Assembly: GCF_007830515.1 (NCBI RefSeq)
Contig: NZ_VLKT01000014.1
Location: 1 to 64,000, forward strand
From: Mesorhizobium tianshanense
GTDB taxonomy: Bacteria; Pseudomonadota; Alphaproteobacteria; Rhizobiales; Rhizobiaceae
Length of the DNA: 64,000 bases
Direction of reading: 5' to 3'
The notes beneath the pieces were generated by a model. That model made no database searches, was not told the DNA's origin, and was given only the letters and a program-made list of their open reading frames with translations. How positions within the stretch are numbered: position 1 is the first letter of the stretch; each line of letters starts with the position of its first letter. The position numbers and the translations under genes are program-made. Shown one piece after another: positions 36,425 to 44,820 of this stretch.

Positions 36425-36682
36425 ATGGAACATGGCGTCAACGACATCGACGCGCTGGTCAGGGAAGAGAAGCGCCTGACCGCCGTGGAAAGCCACAGCG
36501 AGGCCTGGGCGGAAGGACTTTCGGCCGGAATCGAGCCGGAAATCATCGCCGAGGCGGCCCTCGAAACTGCGTTCGGCGAAATGCTGCGCGCCAATGGCGA
36601 AACCTCGGCCCTTGCCCTGCTCGACCGCATGCGTGAAAAGGTGATAGCCGGGGCCTTCGAACCAGGACGGCTGCGGCACTGA
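36425..36682 (+). CDS. Hypothetical protein
   Basis: An 85-residue acidic, alpha-helical, soluble protein (MEHGVNDIDALVREEKRL...EIIAEAALETAFGEMLRANG). The ATG at 36425 is used; a TTG at 36404 with the same frame is possible. No domain is recognised, though short helical proteins of this type with a conserved ALLDRMREKV block occur in rhizobia. The next gene starts 31 bases later on the same strand. Confidence 0.6.
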   Translation: MEHGVNDIDALVREEKRLTAVESHSEAWAEGLSAGIEPEIIAEAALETAFGEMLRANGETSALALLDRMREKVIAGAFEPGRLRH

Positions 36683-36713
36683 ACCCGCATCAGGCTCTTT
36701 GGAGAGGCAAGCC

Positions 36714-37517
36714 GTGAATTTTTCGATGTCAGGCCAGCCGCGTGGCTTGGTCCTCAGCATCCGGCTCGCCGCTTTTTGCGCTGCGGTTCCGCTAGCGCTC
36801 TGCCTTGCGAGCTGCCCAACTTATGCGCTGAGTGAAATCAAGCGCGAGGAGCTTCCTTCGCCGGTCGCTCCGTCCCCCGACGACGACATGTCGCCGCCCG
36901 GAACTGCGGTGCCGATGCCTGGCCCGCTCGGCACGACACCGCCCGCGGCCGGCCAGCCAACGTCCCCCGACGAGCCGGAACAGGTCGAACCGGAGAGGCC
37001 AACGGACGATGGTGGCATGGCCAACCCGCGTGCCGATCCGGATGAACCCTTGCCCGAAGTCGTCTACGATCTCGGCAAGCTGCCGGAGCCGGTCAGACGC
37101 ATGCACGACCTGATCGTCGAGGCCTGCAAGAGCGGCGATATAGAAAGGCTCCGGCCGCTGATCGGCAAGGGCGACACGATGACCCAATTGTCGCTGAGCG
37201 AGATCGAAGGCGACCCGATCACCTTCCTGAAAGGTCTTTCGGGCGACGCGGAAGGCCAGGAGATCCTCGCCATCATGGAAGAAGTGCTCAATGCCGGCTA
37301 TGTCCATGTCGATGCCGGCACGCCGCAGGAACTCTATGTCTGGCCATATTTCTTCGCCGTGCCGCTGGACAAGCTCGACGCCAGGCAACGGGTCGAGCTG
37401 TTCAAGATCGTCACCGCCGGCGACTATGACAGCATGAAGCAGTTCGGCGCCTACATCTTCTACCGCGTCGGCATCACGCCGGATGGACAGTGGGCGTTCT
37501 TCGTCGCTGGAGACTAA
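36714..37517 (+). CDS. Exported hypothetical protein with proline-rich linker
   Basis: A 267-residue protein with a signal-like segment (LSIRLAAFCAAVPLALCLASC, perhaps a lipobox-like LASC), a Pro/Asp/Glu-rich linker to about residue 115, and a folded C-terminal domain (PEPVRRMHDLIVEACKSGDIERLRPLIGKG ... ELYVWPYFFAVPLDKLDARQRVELFKIVT). The start GTG at 36714 has GGAGAGG 6 bases upstream. Homologues of this type are annotated as conserved hypothetical proteins in rhizobia. Function unknown; periplasmic location inferred. Confidence 0.75.
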   Translation: MNFSMSGQPRGLVLSIRLAAFCAAVPLALCLASCPTYALSEIKREELPSPVAPSPDDDMSPPGTAVPMPGPLGTTPPAAGQPTSPDEPEQVEPERPTDDGGMANPRADPDEPLPEVVYDLGKLPEPVRRMHDLIVEACKSGDIERLRPLIGKGDTMTQLSLSEIEGDPITFLKGLSGDAEGQEILAIMEEVLNAGYVHVDAGTPQELYVWPYFFAVPLDKLDARQRVELFKIVTAGDYDSMKQFGAYIFYRVGITPDGQWAFFVAGD

Positions 37518-37527
37518 GCCGCCGTTG

Positions 37528-37540
37528 CGGAAAACTCCAC
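37528..37540. repeat. 13-bp direct repeat, left copy
   Basis: CGGAAAACTCCAC occurs here and again at 38668-38680, inside the 3' end of pyrC. The two copies bracket the AbiEii-like module. It could mark an insertion or recombination boundary. Confidence 0.6.
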
Positions 37541-37561
37541 GCCTTGACTCGACCCCTGCTA

Positions 37562-38299
37562 TTATTGGCGCGGATCGGTGAGGCTCTTGCCGATGTCCGC
37601 ACCTGGCCAGAGGCGAATGCCTTCATTTCGAAGAGCCGAGATAGCAGCTTCGGCCGCCTTAGTGTCCATTTGCAAGGACTCGGCTGCATTGTGCAGTTCG
37701 TCCCTGTCCTGAAGCTTGTTCACCACCCACACGATTTTGTGCTGGATATCCGACCCATAGGCGGTTTGCGCCTTGCCTAGCGCCTCGGCCGGGATTTCTC
37801 CATAAGCCTTGACCAACGTTCCGAGATCGATAGCATCGCGGTATGCGGTGGCACGGTCCTGACATCGATCGGCATTCGCCAACAGCTTCTCGGCAAACAT
37901 ATCCGCGGTAATCAGGGAAGGCACATTCAAATCGTCGTCGAGATGGCCTTGCAGTTTGATGCGGCCTTCGCGGATGATTTCGAATTTGATCAATTGCCCC
38001 TTGAGCCGCACAACCGTTCTCAAACCATACTGATCGATCTGGAAATCCCGAACGGCTTCGACAGGTTCTGGGAAGAACGCCCTGACGCCCCGTTCGGTCG
38101 CACGGGTTCGCAGTTCACGATAGCCATCGGCGTCCGCACATAGGAAATCCACATCCAGTGACCGTCGGTATTCGCCGAGTTTCATGACAATCGCCGTCCC
38201 GCCGCCGAACCAGCATTGGTTTGCGGCCAGGAATTCGCGATCCATTAGTCCGAGGGCTTCGGCAATGATCCGGTGTTCTGGCCTTTTGAACTCCTTCAT
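37562..38299 (-). CDS. Nucleotidyltransferase of the AbiEii/AbiGii toxin family
   Basis: A 245-residue protein with the DNA polymerase beta-like nucleotidyltransferase signature: GGGTA (32-36), then S47-L-D49-V-D51-F, with the two aspartates as metal ligands. A later block GQLIKFEIIREGRIKLQG and ITADMFAEKLLANADR (about 130-145) fits AbiEii proteins. AbiEii toxins modify RNA or proteins with nucleotides and are part of phage-defence or toxin-antitoxin pairs. Here the usual AbiEi antitoxin with a winged HTH is absent; instead a small unknown gene lies 70 bases upstream on the same strand. The base composition is lower in GC than its neighbours. Confidence 0.85.
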   Translation of the reverse strand: MKEFKRPEHRIIAEALGLMDREFLAANQCWFGGGTAIVMKLGEYRRSLDVDFLCADADGYRELRTRATERGVRAFFPEPVEAVRDFQIDQYGLRTVVRLKGQLIKFEIIREGRIKLQGHLDDDLNVPSLITADMFAEKLLANADRCQDRATAYRDAIDLGTLVKAYGEIPAEALGKAQTAYGSDIQHKIVWVVNKLQDRDELHNAAESLQMDTKAAEAAISALRNEGIRLWPGADIGKSLTDPRQ

Positions 38300-38369
38300 G
38301 ACTTCCGCTCGCTGTGTGTCCTGTTGATGGTTATGGTAGCGAGGAGAAGATCAGGAGAGCAGAAGAACT

Positions 38370-38597
38370 TTACCGGGTGATCAACAGGACGCCGTGACCG
38401 AATTCGTTGGCTAGATTCTGTATAAGCAGCTTCTCACGCGCCGTAAGACGCTTTTGATCGATAAAACGCCAATTGCGCTCATACAGCGCAAATGCTTCTT
38501 CGGCGGGAATCGGACGTGCTACGTCACGGTTCCAGGCGAGAGCCTGGAGTTCCGGAAACTCGGCGGGGACGATCATGGGCGCGATATCTGCGTTCAT
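38370..38597 (-). CDS. Small unknown protein, possible partner of the AbiEii-like protein
   Basis: A 75-residue ORF from ATG 38597 (MNADIAPMIVPAEFPELQAL) ending with KRLTAREKLLIQNLANEFGHGVLLITR. Upstream GTG codons in the same frame could add up to about 17 residues. No helix-turn-helix is evident, so it is not a normal AbiEi antitoxin. It sits directly upstream of the nucleotidyltransferase gene on the same strand, where an antitoxin would be expected, and shares its lower GC content. The function is unknown; the antitoxin role is only a positional guess. Confidence 0.55.
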   Translation of the reverse strand: MNADIAPMIVPAEFPELQALAWNRDVARPIPAEEAFALYERNWRFIDQKRLTAREKLLIQNLANEFGHGVLLITR

Positions 38598-38650
38598 AAC
38601 CCCAGCAACATAATGCACGGTGCCTAAAAAATCCAACACCGTGGAAACGG

Positions 38651-39982
38651 CTACACCGCCAGCGCCTCGGAAAACTCCACCGCCCTGCCCTGTCCCGGGG
38701 TGACGATCTCGCCTTCCCACATCACACGTTGGCCGCGCACGACAGTGCCGACCGGCCAGCCGGTGACTTCCTTGCCGTCGTAGGGCGTCCAGCCGGCCTT
38801 CGAGCCTGCCTGCGCATTGGTGATGGTCTCACGGCGCTTCAAATCGACAATTGTGAAATCGGCGTCGTAGCCGGCGGCGATACGGCCTTTCCTGGCCATG
38901 CCGAAGATGCGCTGCGGACCGTGGCTGGACAGATCGACGAAACGTTGCAACGTCAGCCGGCCGGCATTGACATGATCCAGCATGATCGGCACCAGCGTCT
39001 GCACACCGGTCATGCCCGACGGCGAGGCCGGATAGGGCTTCGCCTTCTCGGCCAGCGTATGCGGGGCGTGATCGGAGCCCAGCACATCGACGATACCTTG
39101 CGAAATGCCGTGCCAGATGCCGTCGCGATGGCGCACTGCCCGCACCGGCGGATTCATCTGGATCAGCGTGCCCAGCCGCGCATAATCATCCGCGCTCAGC
39201 GTCAGGTGATGCGGCGTCGCCTCGCAGGTCGCGACATCCTTGTGCTGTTCGAGGAAGGCGATCTCCTCGGCGGTCGAGACGTGCAACACATGGATGCGGG
39301 CGCGAACCTGCCGCGCGATACGCACCAGGCGCTCGGTGCAGCACAGTGCCGCGATCTCGTCGCGCCACACCGGGTGCGAAGACGGTTCGCTATCGATGCG
39401 TTCTCCGAGCCGCTCGCGCAGCCGAAATTCGTCCTCGGAATGGAAGGCGGCGCGACGGCGCGTATTCCTCAAAATCGAGGCGACGCCCTCGTCGTCTTCG
39501 ACCAACAGGTCGCCGGTGGACGAGCCCATAAACACTTTTATCCCGGCCGCGCCAGGCAGCCGTTCAAGATCGCCGGCTTCCTTCGCATTCTCGCGGGTGC
39601 CGCCGACCCAGAAGGCAAAGTCGCAATGCATGCGGCCGGTGGCGCGTTGAACCTTGTCGGCAAGGGCTGCTTCGCTGGTGGTCAGCGGGTTGGTGTTGGG
39701 CATTTCGAAGACGGCGGTGACGCCGCCCAGCACCGCCGCCCGCGAGCCTGTCTCCAAATCTTCCTTGTGTTCAAGCCCCGGCTCGCGGAAATGCACCTGG
39801 CTGTCGACGACGCCCGGCAGGATGTGAAGCCCGCGACAGTCGACCGTCTTGCCGGCGGAAGCCTGGCCGAGATCGCCGATGGCGGCGATGCGCCCGCCAT
39901 TGATGCCGACGTCGCGACGGCCCTCACCATCGTGGTTGACCACCGTGCCGCCTGTCAGGATGAGGTCGTAGGTCGTGGCCAT
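38651..39982 (-). CDS. pyrC: Dihydroorotase
   Basis: A 443-residue amidohydrolase for the third step of pyrimidine synthesis. The metal-binding block DSQVHFREPG (H64), the HVLHVSTAEEI histidine, ATPHHLTLS and the catalytic aspartate in VLGSDHAPHT are all visible. It is a class I (PyrC/PyrX-type) dihydroorotase by length and sequence. The start is ATG 39982. The 3' end carries the right copy of the 13-bp direct repeat, and the AbiEii-like module follows it in the same direction with its own low-GC sequence. Confidence 0.94.
   Translation of the reverse strand: MATTYDLILTGGTVVNHDGEGRRDVGINGGRIAAIGDLGQASAGKTVDCRGLHILPGVVDSQVHFREPGLEHKEDLETGSRAAVLGGVTAVFEMPNTNPLTTSEAALADKVQRATGRMHCDFAFWVGGTRENAKEAGDLERLPGAAGIKVFMGSSTGDLLVEDDEGVASILRNTRRRAAFHSEDEFRLRERLGERIDSEPSSHPVWRDEIAALCCTERLVRIARQVRARIHVLHVSTAEEIAFLEQHKDVATCEATPHHLTLSADDYARLGTLIQMNPPVRAVRHRDGIWHGISQGIVDVLGSDHAPHTLAEKAKPYPASPSGMTGVQTLVPIMLDHVNAGRLTLQRFVDLSSHGPQRIFGMARKGRIAAGYDADFTIVDLKRRETITNAQAGSKAGWTPYDGKEVTGWPVGTVVRGQRVMWEGEIVTPGQGRAVEFSEALAV
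38668..38680. repeat. 13-bp direct repeat, right copy (inside pyrC 3' end)
   Basis: The second copy of CGGAAAACTCCAC encodes part of the C-terminal VEFSEAL of dihydroorotase. The sequence around the left copy keeps some further similarity to this pyrC end, so the left copy may be a relic of a duplicated gene end. Confidence 0.6.
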
Positions 39983-40065
39983 GCTGATCCGGTCTCTTGC
40001 GGGGGGAGTGTCAGCGGCTTACGTAATGGCCGACCGTTTTGCAAGATCAGGTTCTTTTTCCGCCC

Positions 40066-40944
40066 ATGTCCTTTGCCCAGTTGAAAGACCGCGCACTCGT
40101 TTCCGTGTCAGGCCCGGATGCCGAGAACTTTTTGCAGAACATTCTGACCACCGACCTCGACGCACTGGCTGCCGGCGAAGCAAAGCCCGGCGCCTTGCTG
40201 ACGCCGCAAGGCAAGATCCTGTTCGACTTCCTGATCTCGCGCGCTGGCAAGAGTTCCTTCCGCCTCGAATGCCGGGCCGACATATCAGTCGATTTCATGC
40301 GCCGGCTGATCCTGTACAAATTACGCGCCAAGGTCGAGATTGCCAAGGCCGATCAGGGCCTTGTCACCGTTGCGTGGGGGGATGATTCAACCACTTCACG
40401 ATTTGATTCGACGCCCGTTGCCGATGCACGGTTCCTCGACGCGGCCGTCAGCCGCTTTTATGACGGCACGGCCGAGGTCGGCGACCCGGCCGCATGGCAG
40501 GCCCTGCGTATCGCCCATGGCATTGCCGAAAGTGGGAGCGACTATCAGCTCGGCGACGCCTTCCCGCATGATGTGCTGCTCGACGAGACCGGCGGCGTCG
40601 GCTTCAGGAAGGGCTGCTATGTCGGCCAGGAGGTGGTCTCGCGCATGCAGCATCGCGGCACCGCCAGGCGGCGGGTGCTGATCGTTTCGGCCGAACGGCC
40701 CCTGCCCGCGCCTGGCACCGAACTGACAGTTGCCGGGCGATCGGTCGGCACGCTTGGCTCCACCACTGGCACGACAGGCCTCGCCATAGCCCGTATCGAC
40801 CGCGTCAAGGCGGCGCTCGACGCTAGCCAGCCGATCATGGTGGATGACATCACTGTGTCGCTCGCCATCCCTGCCTGGGCGAAATTCACTTTTCCGCTGG
40901 AAATCGTTGGCCCGCAGGAATCCGTCGGCACGGAGGAGGCCTGA
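40066..40944 (+). CDS. ygfZ: Folate-binding protein YgfZ (iron-sulphur cluster maturation)
   Basis: A 292-residue protein of the YgfZ/IBA57 family, related to the aminomethyltransferase GcvT. The hallmark KGCYVGQEVVSRM motif, with its conserved cysteine, is intact, as is DVLLDETGGVGFRKG. YgfZ uses tetrahydrofolate to help build or repair certain iron-sulphur clusters. The ATG at 40066 starts the conserved FAQLKDRALVSVSGPDAENFLQ. The HD-domain gene overlaps its stop by one base. Confidence 0.92.
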   Translation: MSFAQLKDRALVSVSGPDAENFLQNILTTDLDALAAGEAKPGALLTPQGKILFDFLISRAGKSSFRLECRADISVDFMRRLILYKLRAKVEIAKADQGLVTVAWGDDSTTSRFDSTPVADARFLDAAVSRFYDGTAEVGDPAAWQALRIAHGIAESGSDYQLGDAFPHDVLLDETGGVGFRKGCYVGQEVVSRMQHRGTARRRVLIVSAERPLPAPGTELTVAGRSVGTLGSTTGTTGLAIARIDRVKAALDASQPIMVDDITVSLAIPAWAKFTFPLEIVGPQESVGTEEA

Positions 40945-41576
40945 TGGCGGCCGACCGTGCCGGCGCGCCGCCGCGCGCCTGGCAGCGCATGCTGTCGGGC
41001 CGGCGGCTCGATCTGCTCGACCCCTCGCCGCTCGACATCGAGATTTCGGACATCGCCCATGGACTTGCCCGCGTCGCCCGTTGGAACGGCCAGACCAGCG
41101 GCGAACACGCCTTTTCCGTCGCCCAGCATTCGCTGCTGGTCGAGGCGCTTTTCGGCGAGCTGGTGTCGGATGCTCCGGCCGACGCGCGGCTGGCGGCTTT
41201 GCTGCACGACGCACCGGAATATGTCATCGGCGACATGATCTCACCGTTCAAATCGGTGATGGGCGGCAGCTACAAGGAGTGCGAACTCAGGCTGCAGCGC
41301 GCCATCCATCTGCGCTTTTCGCTGCCGGTCGAACCGGGTGCGGGCCTGCTCAAGGAGATCAAGCGCGCCGACCAGATCGCCGCCTATTTCGAGGCGACGC
41401 TGCTTGCCGGCTTTTCGACCGCCGAGGCAACCGAATTCTTCGGCCGGCCGCGCGGCTTCAATGCCGACCGCTTCGATTTCACTCCGCGTTCGGTGACCTG
41501 GGCGCAAAACGCTTTCCTCAAACGGTATGCGGCGATCGAGAAATCACGGCGCCAAACGGTGCAGCCTGCCGACTGA
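40944..41576 (+). CDS. HD-domain hydrolase (YfbR-like)
   Basis: A 210-residue HD-superfamily phosphohydrolase. Metal-binding residues appear in FSVAQHSLLVEAL (His) and ALLHDAPEYVIGDM (HD), with KRADQIAAYFEA carrying the last aspartate. Relatives such as YfbR are 5'-nucleotidases for deoxynucleoside monophosphates. Rhizobial members of this family typically stand next to ygfZ. The ATG overlaps the ygfZ stop by one base, so the genes are probably translationally coupled. Confidence 0.88.
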   Translation: MAADRAGAPPRAWQRMLSGRRLDLLDPSPLDIEISDIAHGLARVARWNGQTSGEHAFSVAQHSLLVEALFGELVSDAPADARLAALLHDAPEYVIGDMISPFKSVMGGSYKECELRLQRAIHLRFSLPVEPGAGLLKEIKRADQIAAYFEATLLAGFSTAEATEFFGRPRGFNADRFDFTPRSVTWAQNAFLKRYAAIEKSRRQTVQPAD

Positions 41577-41611
41577 AAAACGGTAAATTAACCGGAAAAG
41601 GACACAGTGCC

Positions 41612-43792
41612 GTGTTCGATCACGGTCTGCAGGCACGCCTCATGTCCGTCACCCATATCAAGGCTGATTCGCCCGTCCGCGGACGGAGGGCCAAAGGCAC
41701 AGGCCTGCCGCGACGGATAGAAGACGAACTGCGCAAGCAGGATGATCGTTTTTCGGCCGCCGTCGAGAACATGTCGCATGGCTTGGGCATGTTCGATGCC
41801 GACGAGCGCATGATCATCTGCAACGGCAATTACATCAGCATCTTCTGCCTAGACCCCGAGATCGTGCAGCCCGGCATCCGGTTTTTCGACATCCTCCAGC
41901 ACAGCGTCGACATCGGCGTCGCCTCGCACAGCGCCGAAGAACTTTACGCCATCCGCAAGCCCTATATCGACCAGGCGAAACCCTCGACCTACGAGGAAAC
42001 GCTGTCGGATGGACGCATCATCAATATCTCGCACCGGCCGCTGGCTTCGGGCGGCTGGGTGTCGATCTATGAAGACATCACCGAGCAACGGCGCGCCGAG
42101 CAGGAGTTGAAGGAGCAGCACCGCCGTTTCGACGCAGCACTCGCCAACATGTCGCAAGGCCTTCTGATGTATGACGCGGACGGCAGGCTGATCGTGCGCA
42201 ACGAACGTTTCCTGGAACTCTACCGCGTGACGCCAGCCGATTTTCCGCTTGGCATGAGCCACCGCGACGCGCTCGAGCAGCTCGTGCGCCTGGGTCTCTA
42301 TGCGGAGATCGACATCGACAGCGAAATCTCAAAAACCGCGGCCTGCCTTCAAGCCGGAGAAATGCGGTCAACCTACCGCCATCTTGCCGATGGCAGAACC
42401 CTTTTGGTCGTGCGGCGGCCGATGAGTGGCGGCGGCTGGGTCGTGACCTTCGACGACGTCACCGAGCGACGGCGCGTCGAAGAGCGAATGACCCATCTTG
42501 CGCATTACGACACGCTGACCAACCTGCCCAACCGCTCGATGTTTCGTGAACGGCTTGACCAAGCCTTGGGCGAGGCCACGGACCTGGCGATATTCTCGCT
42601 CGACCTCGACCGCTTCAAGGCCGTCAACGACACCTGGGGGCACCCTGCCGGCGACTGGCTGCTGAAATGCGTGGCCGAGCGGCTGCAACGGTGCCTGCGC
42701 AACGAAACGGATGTGGTCGCCCGTTTCGGCGGCGACGAGTTCGTCATCATCCAGTTCAATCCCAAAGGTGCCGGCCCAAAAGGCGCCGGTGATGCGGAAA
42801 AACTGGCAAAACGCATTGTCGATATCATCGGGAGACCCTTTCGCGACAAAAGCCGCCATATGCATGTCGGCATCAGCCTCGGCATCGCCCTTTTCCCCGA
42901 TGACGGCAGGGATGCCGACACGCTGCTGAAAAACGCCGACATGGCCCTCTACAGAGCGAAAAGCGAAGGACGCAACGTCTATCGCTTCTTCGAGCCGGGC
43001 ATGGATGCGATGGTGCGGGCACGACGCGCACTCGAAACCGATCTGGAGGCGGCGCTGCCGCGGCGTGAATTCGAGCTGGATTTCCAACCCATCATGAACA
43101 TCGCTTCCAGCGAAATCGTTGGCGCCGAAGCCTTGATGCGGTGGCGTTCGCCGATACGCGGCTTGGTGCCGCCAGACGATTTCATCCCGGTCGCCGAAGA
43201 AATTGGGCTGATCGTGCCGCTGGGAGAATGGGCGCTGAGGAAAGCCTGCACGGTTGCGGCAGGCTGGCCGCGTGGGCTGCGTATCGCGGTCAATGTCTCG
43301 GCTGTGCAGATCAAAAGCGGCACCTTTGCCCGCAGCGTCATCTCCGCGCTGGCATTTTCCGGCGTGCCGGCCGACCGGCTTGAACTGGAAATCACCGAAA
43401 CAGTACTGATGGACGAGAGCGATACGGTGCTCAAGACGCTCAGGCAGCTGCGCAACCTCGGCATCCGCATCGCGCTGGACGATTTCGGCACCGGCTATTC
43501 GTCGCTCGGCTATCTCCGCCGCTTCCCGGTCGACAAGATCAAGATCGACCGCTCCTTCATCCGCGACATCGACAACCGCGACACGGCCGCGATCGTGCGC
43601 ACGGTCATCGGGCTCGGTGCGCAGCTTGGCATCACCGTTACCGCCGAAGGCGTCGAAACCGAAGCACAACTTGAGTTCCTGCGAAAGGAAAGTTGTGTCG
43701 AGGCCCAAGGCTACCTGATAGGCGTGCCGTCGAAGGCGACAGACATCCAGCGCCTGCTGAAGGCGAGCGTGGCGCTCAGCCAGTCCGGTTGA
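41612..43792 (+). CDS. PAS-PAS-GGDEF-EAL cyclic di-GMP turnover protein
   Basis: A 726-residue soluble protein. Two PAS domains (about 40-150 and 160-275; GLGMFDADERMIICNGNY and GLLMYDADGRLIVRNERF) are followed by a diguanylate cyclase with intact GGDEF (373-377) and a phosphodiesterase domain with intact EAL (506-508) plus DDFGTGYSSL and VTAEGVET. Both catalytic motifs look functional, so it may make or break cyclic di-GMP depending on signals. It has no membrane segment. The start GTG at 41612 has GGAAAAGGA upstream; ATG 41642 is possible but lacks a ribosome binding site. Confidence 0.92.
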   Translation: MFDHGLQARLMSVTHIKADSPVRGRRAKGTGLPRRIEDELRKQDDRFSAAVENMSHGLGMFDADERMIICNGNYISIFCLDPEIVQPGIRFFDILQHSVDIGVASHSAEELYAIRKPYIDQAKPSTYEETLSDGRIINISHRPLASGGWVSIYEDITEQRRAEQELKEQHRRFDAALANMSQGLLMYDADGRLIVRNERFLELYRVTPADFPLGMSHRDALEQLVRLGLYAEIDIDSEISKTAACLQAGEMRSTYRHLADGRTLLVVRRPMSGGGWVVTFDDVTERRRVEERMTHLAHYDTLTNLPNRSMFRERLDQALGEATDLAIFSLDLDRFKAVNDTWGHPAGDWLLKCVAERLQRCLRNETDVVARFGGDEFVIIQFNPKGAGPKGAGDAEKLAKRIVDIIGRPFRDKSRHMHVGISLGIALFPDDGRDADTLLKNADMALYRAKSEGRNVYRFFEPGMDAMVRARRALETDLEAALPRREFELDFQPIMNIASSEIVGAEALMRWRSPIRGLVPPDDFIPVAEEIGLIVPLGEWALRKACTVAAGWPRGLRIAVNVSAVQIKSGTFARSVISALAFSGVPADRLELEITETVLMDESDTVLKTLRQLRNLGIRIALDDFGTGYSSLGYLRRFPVDKIKIDRSFIRDIDNRDTAAIVRTVIGLGAQLGITVTAEGVETEAQLEFLRKESCVEAQGYLIGVPSKATDIQRLLKASVALSQSG

Positions 43793-43822
43793 GCGCGACA
43801 GGACCGAGCCAGTCATCGGCCA

Positions 43823-44737
43823 TCAGCGCAATGTTTCTATATATTTTTCGTGGAAGCGCACATAACCGACTTCGATCTCCTTGAGATGGCGCTCGATCAG
43901 GGCATGAAACTGCGGCAGCTGATGGAACGGCACGCCCGGATAGGCATGATGCTCGGCGTGGAAGGGCATGTTCCAAGCGAGCTTGCGGACGAGCCAGTTG
44001 GTCAGCGTGGTCCTGCTGTTTTCCAGCATGTTGGCCACAAGTGGACAACGGCCATGTTCAGCCAAGAGATAGAGGCGCAGGAACGGTTGCCCGAGAAGCG
44101 CCGGCACGATCCAGACATAGATGAGCGTGGTTGCCCGGAACCAGATGGCCAACACACCCACGAGGGCATAGAAGGCGATCATGGCGCGGGCCTCGGCGCG
44201 CACCTTGGGCCGGCCTTTTGGCGGCACGTGACTGTCCCGACACTGGCCGGTGGCGTTGACGTAAAGCGTCTTGAAGTGGCCCCACCACATTGGAATGCCG
44301 GAGACGTGGACGATGTATTGCCGCAGCGTTTCCGGCTTTGGAAAAGCCAGTTCCGGGTCGTTCTCCGGATCCTGGGTGAAGCGGTGATGGGCGAAATGGA
44401 AATAGCGGAACCAGTCGGCCGGCAATGCGATCGCAAGGCTACAGAGGCGCGCCACGAAATCGTTCAGCAGCTGTGTTTCGAACGCCGTGCGATGAACCGT
44501 CTCGTGAAGAAGCGTGAACAGGAAAACGATGAGGATGCCTTGCGGCAGCACCAGCAGCGGCCAGAACGGCACCTTGGCGGCAATCAGCGAGCCGATAACG
44601 ACGATCGCGCCCCAATGACCGGCAAGCTGCAGCAGCCCGAGACGATCCGACTTGGCGGTCAGCCGATCGCGCTCTTGCTGCGTCAGCGATGCGATCACGT
44701 CGCGATGGTCCATTGGCCTTGATCTCGTACTGTCCAT
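43823..44737 (-). CDS. Membrane fatty acid desaturase / hydroxylase-like protein
   Basis: A 304-residue membrane di-iron protein with the three histidine boxes: HETVH (78-82), HFAHHRFT (about 113-120) and HAEHHAYP (about 263-270), plus four membrane segments. Such enzymes desaturate or hydroxylate acyl chains or carotenoids. The third box with an HAEHHAYP pattern resembles beta-carotene ketolase/hydroxylase-like members, so the substrate is uncertain. An internal ATG 8 codons later is also a possible start. It is divergent from a LysR gene with a shared palindrome between them. Confidence 0.85.
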   Translation of the reverse strand: MDSTRSRPMDHRDVIASLTQQERDRLTAKSDRLGLLQLAGHWGAIVVIGSLIAAKVPFWPLLVLPQGILIVFLFTLLHETVHRTAFETQLLNDFVARLCSLAIALPADWFRYFHFAHHRFTQDPENDPELAFPKPETLRQYIVHVSGIPMWWGHFKTLYVNATGQCRDSHVPPKGRPKVRAEARAMIAFYALVGVLAIWFRATTLIYVWIVPALLGQPFLRLYLLAEHGRCPLVANMLENSRTTLTNWLVRKLAWNMPFHAEHHAYPGVPFHQLPQFHALIERHLKEIEVGYVRFHEKYIETLR

Positions 44738-44791
44738 CAGATGAGCCTAATCGCCAAAACAGCTTTCGCAAAACGAGGATTCCTGCAATTT

Positions 44792-44810
44792 AGATAAGCT
44801 CAACTTATCT
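44792..44810. promoter_or_regulatory. Putative LysR operator between desaturase and lysR
   Basis: AGATAAG (44792-44798) and CTTATCT (44804-44810) are perfect inverted halves around a 5-base spacer. The site ends 10 bases before the LysR ATG in the divergent region, as expected for an autoregulated LysR pair. Confidence 0.55.
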
Positions 44811-44820
44811 ATTGGTCACC

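Noticed and set aside
38729..40084. A 451-codon plus-strand frame opposite pyrC
   Set aside because: It is antisense to dihydroorotase and its sequence is not protein-like.
42368..43816. A 482-codon minus-strand frame opposite the GGDEF/EAL gene
   Set aside because: It is a shadow of a gene with intact GGDEF and EAL motifs.
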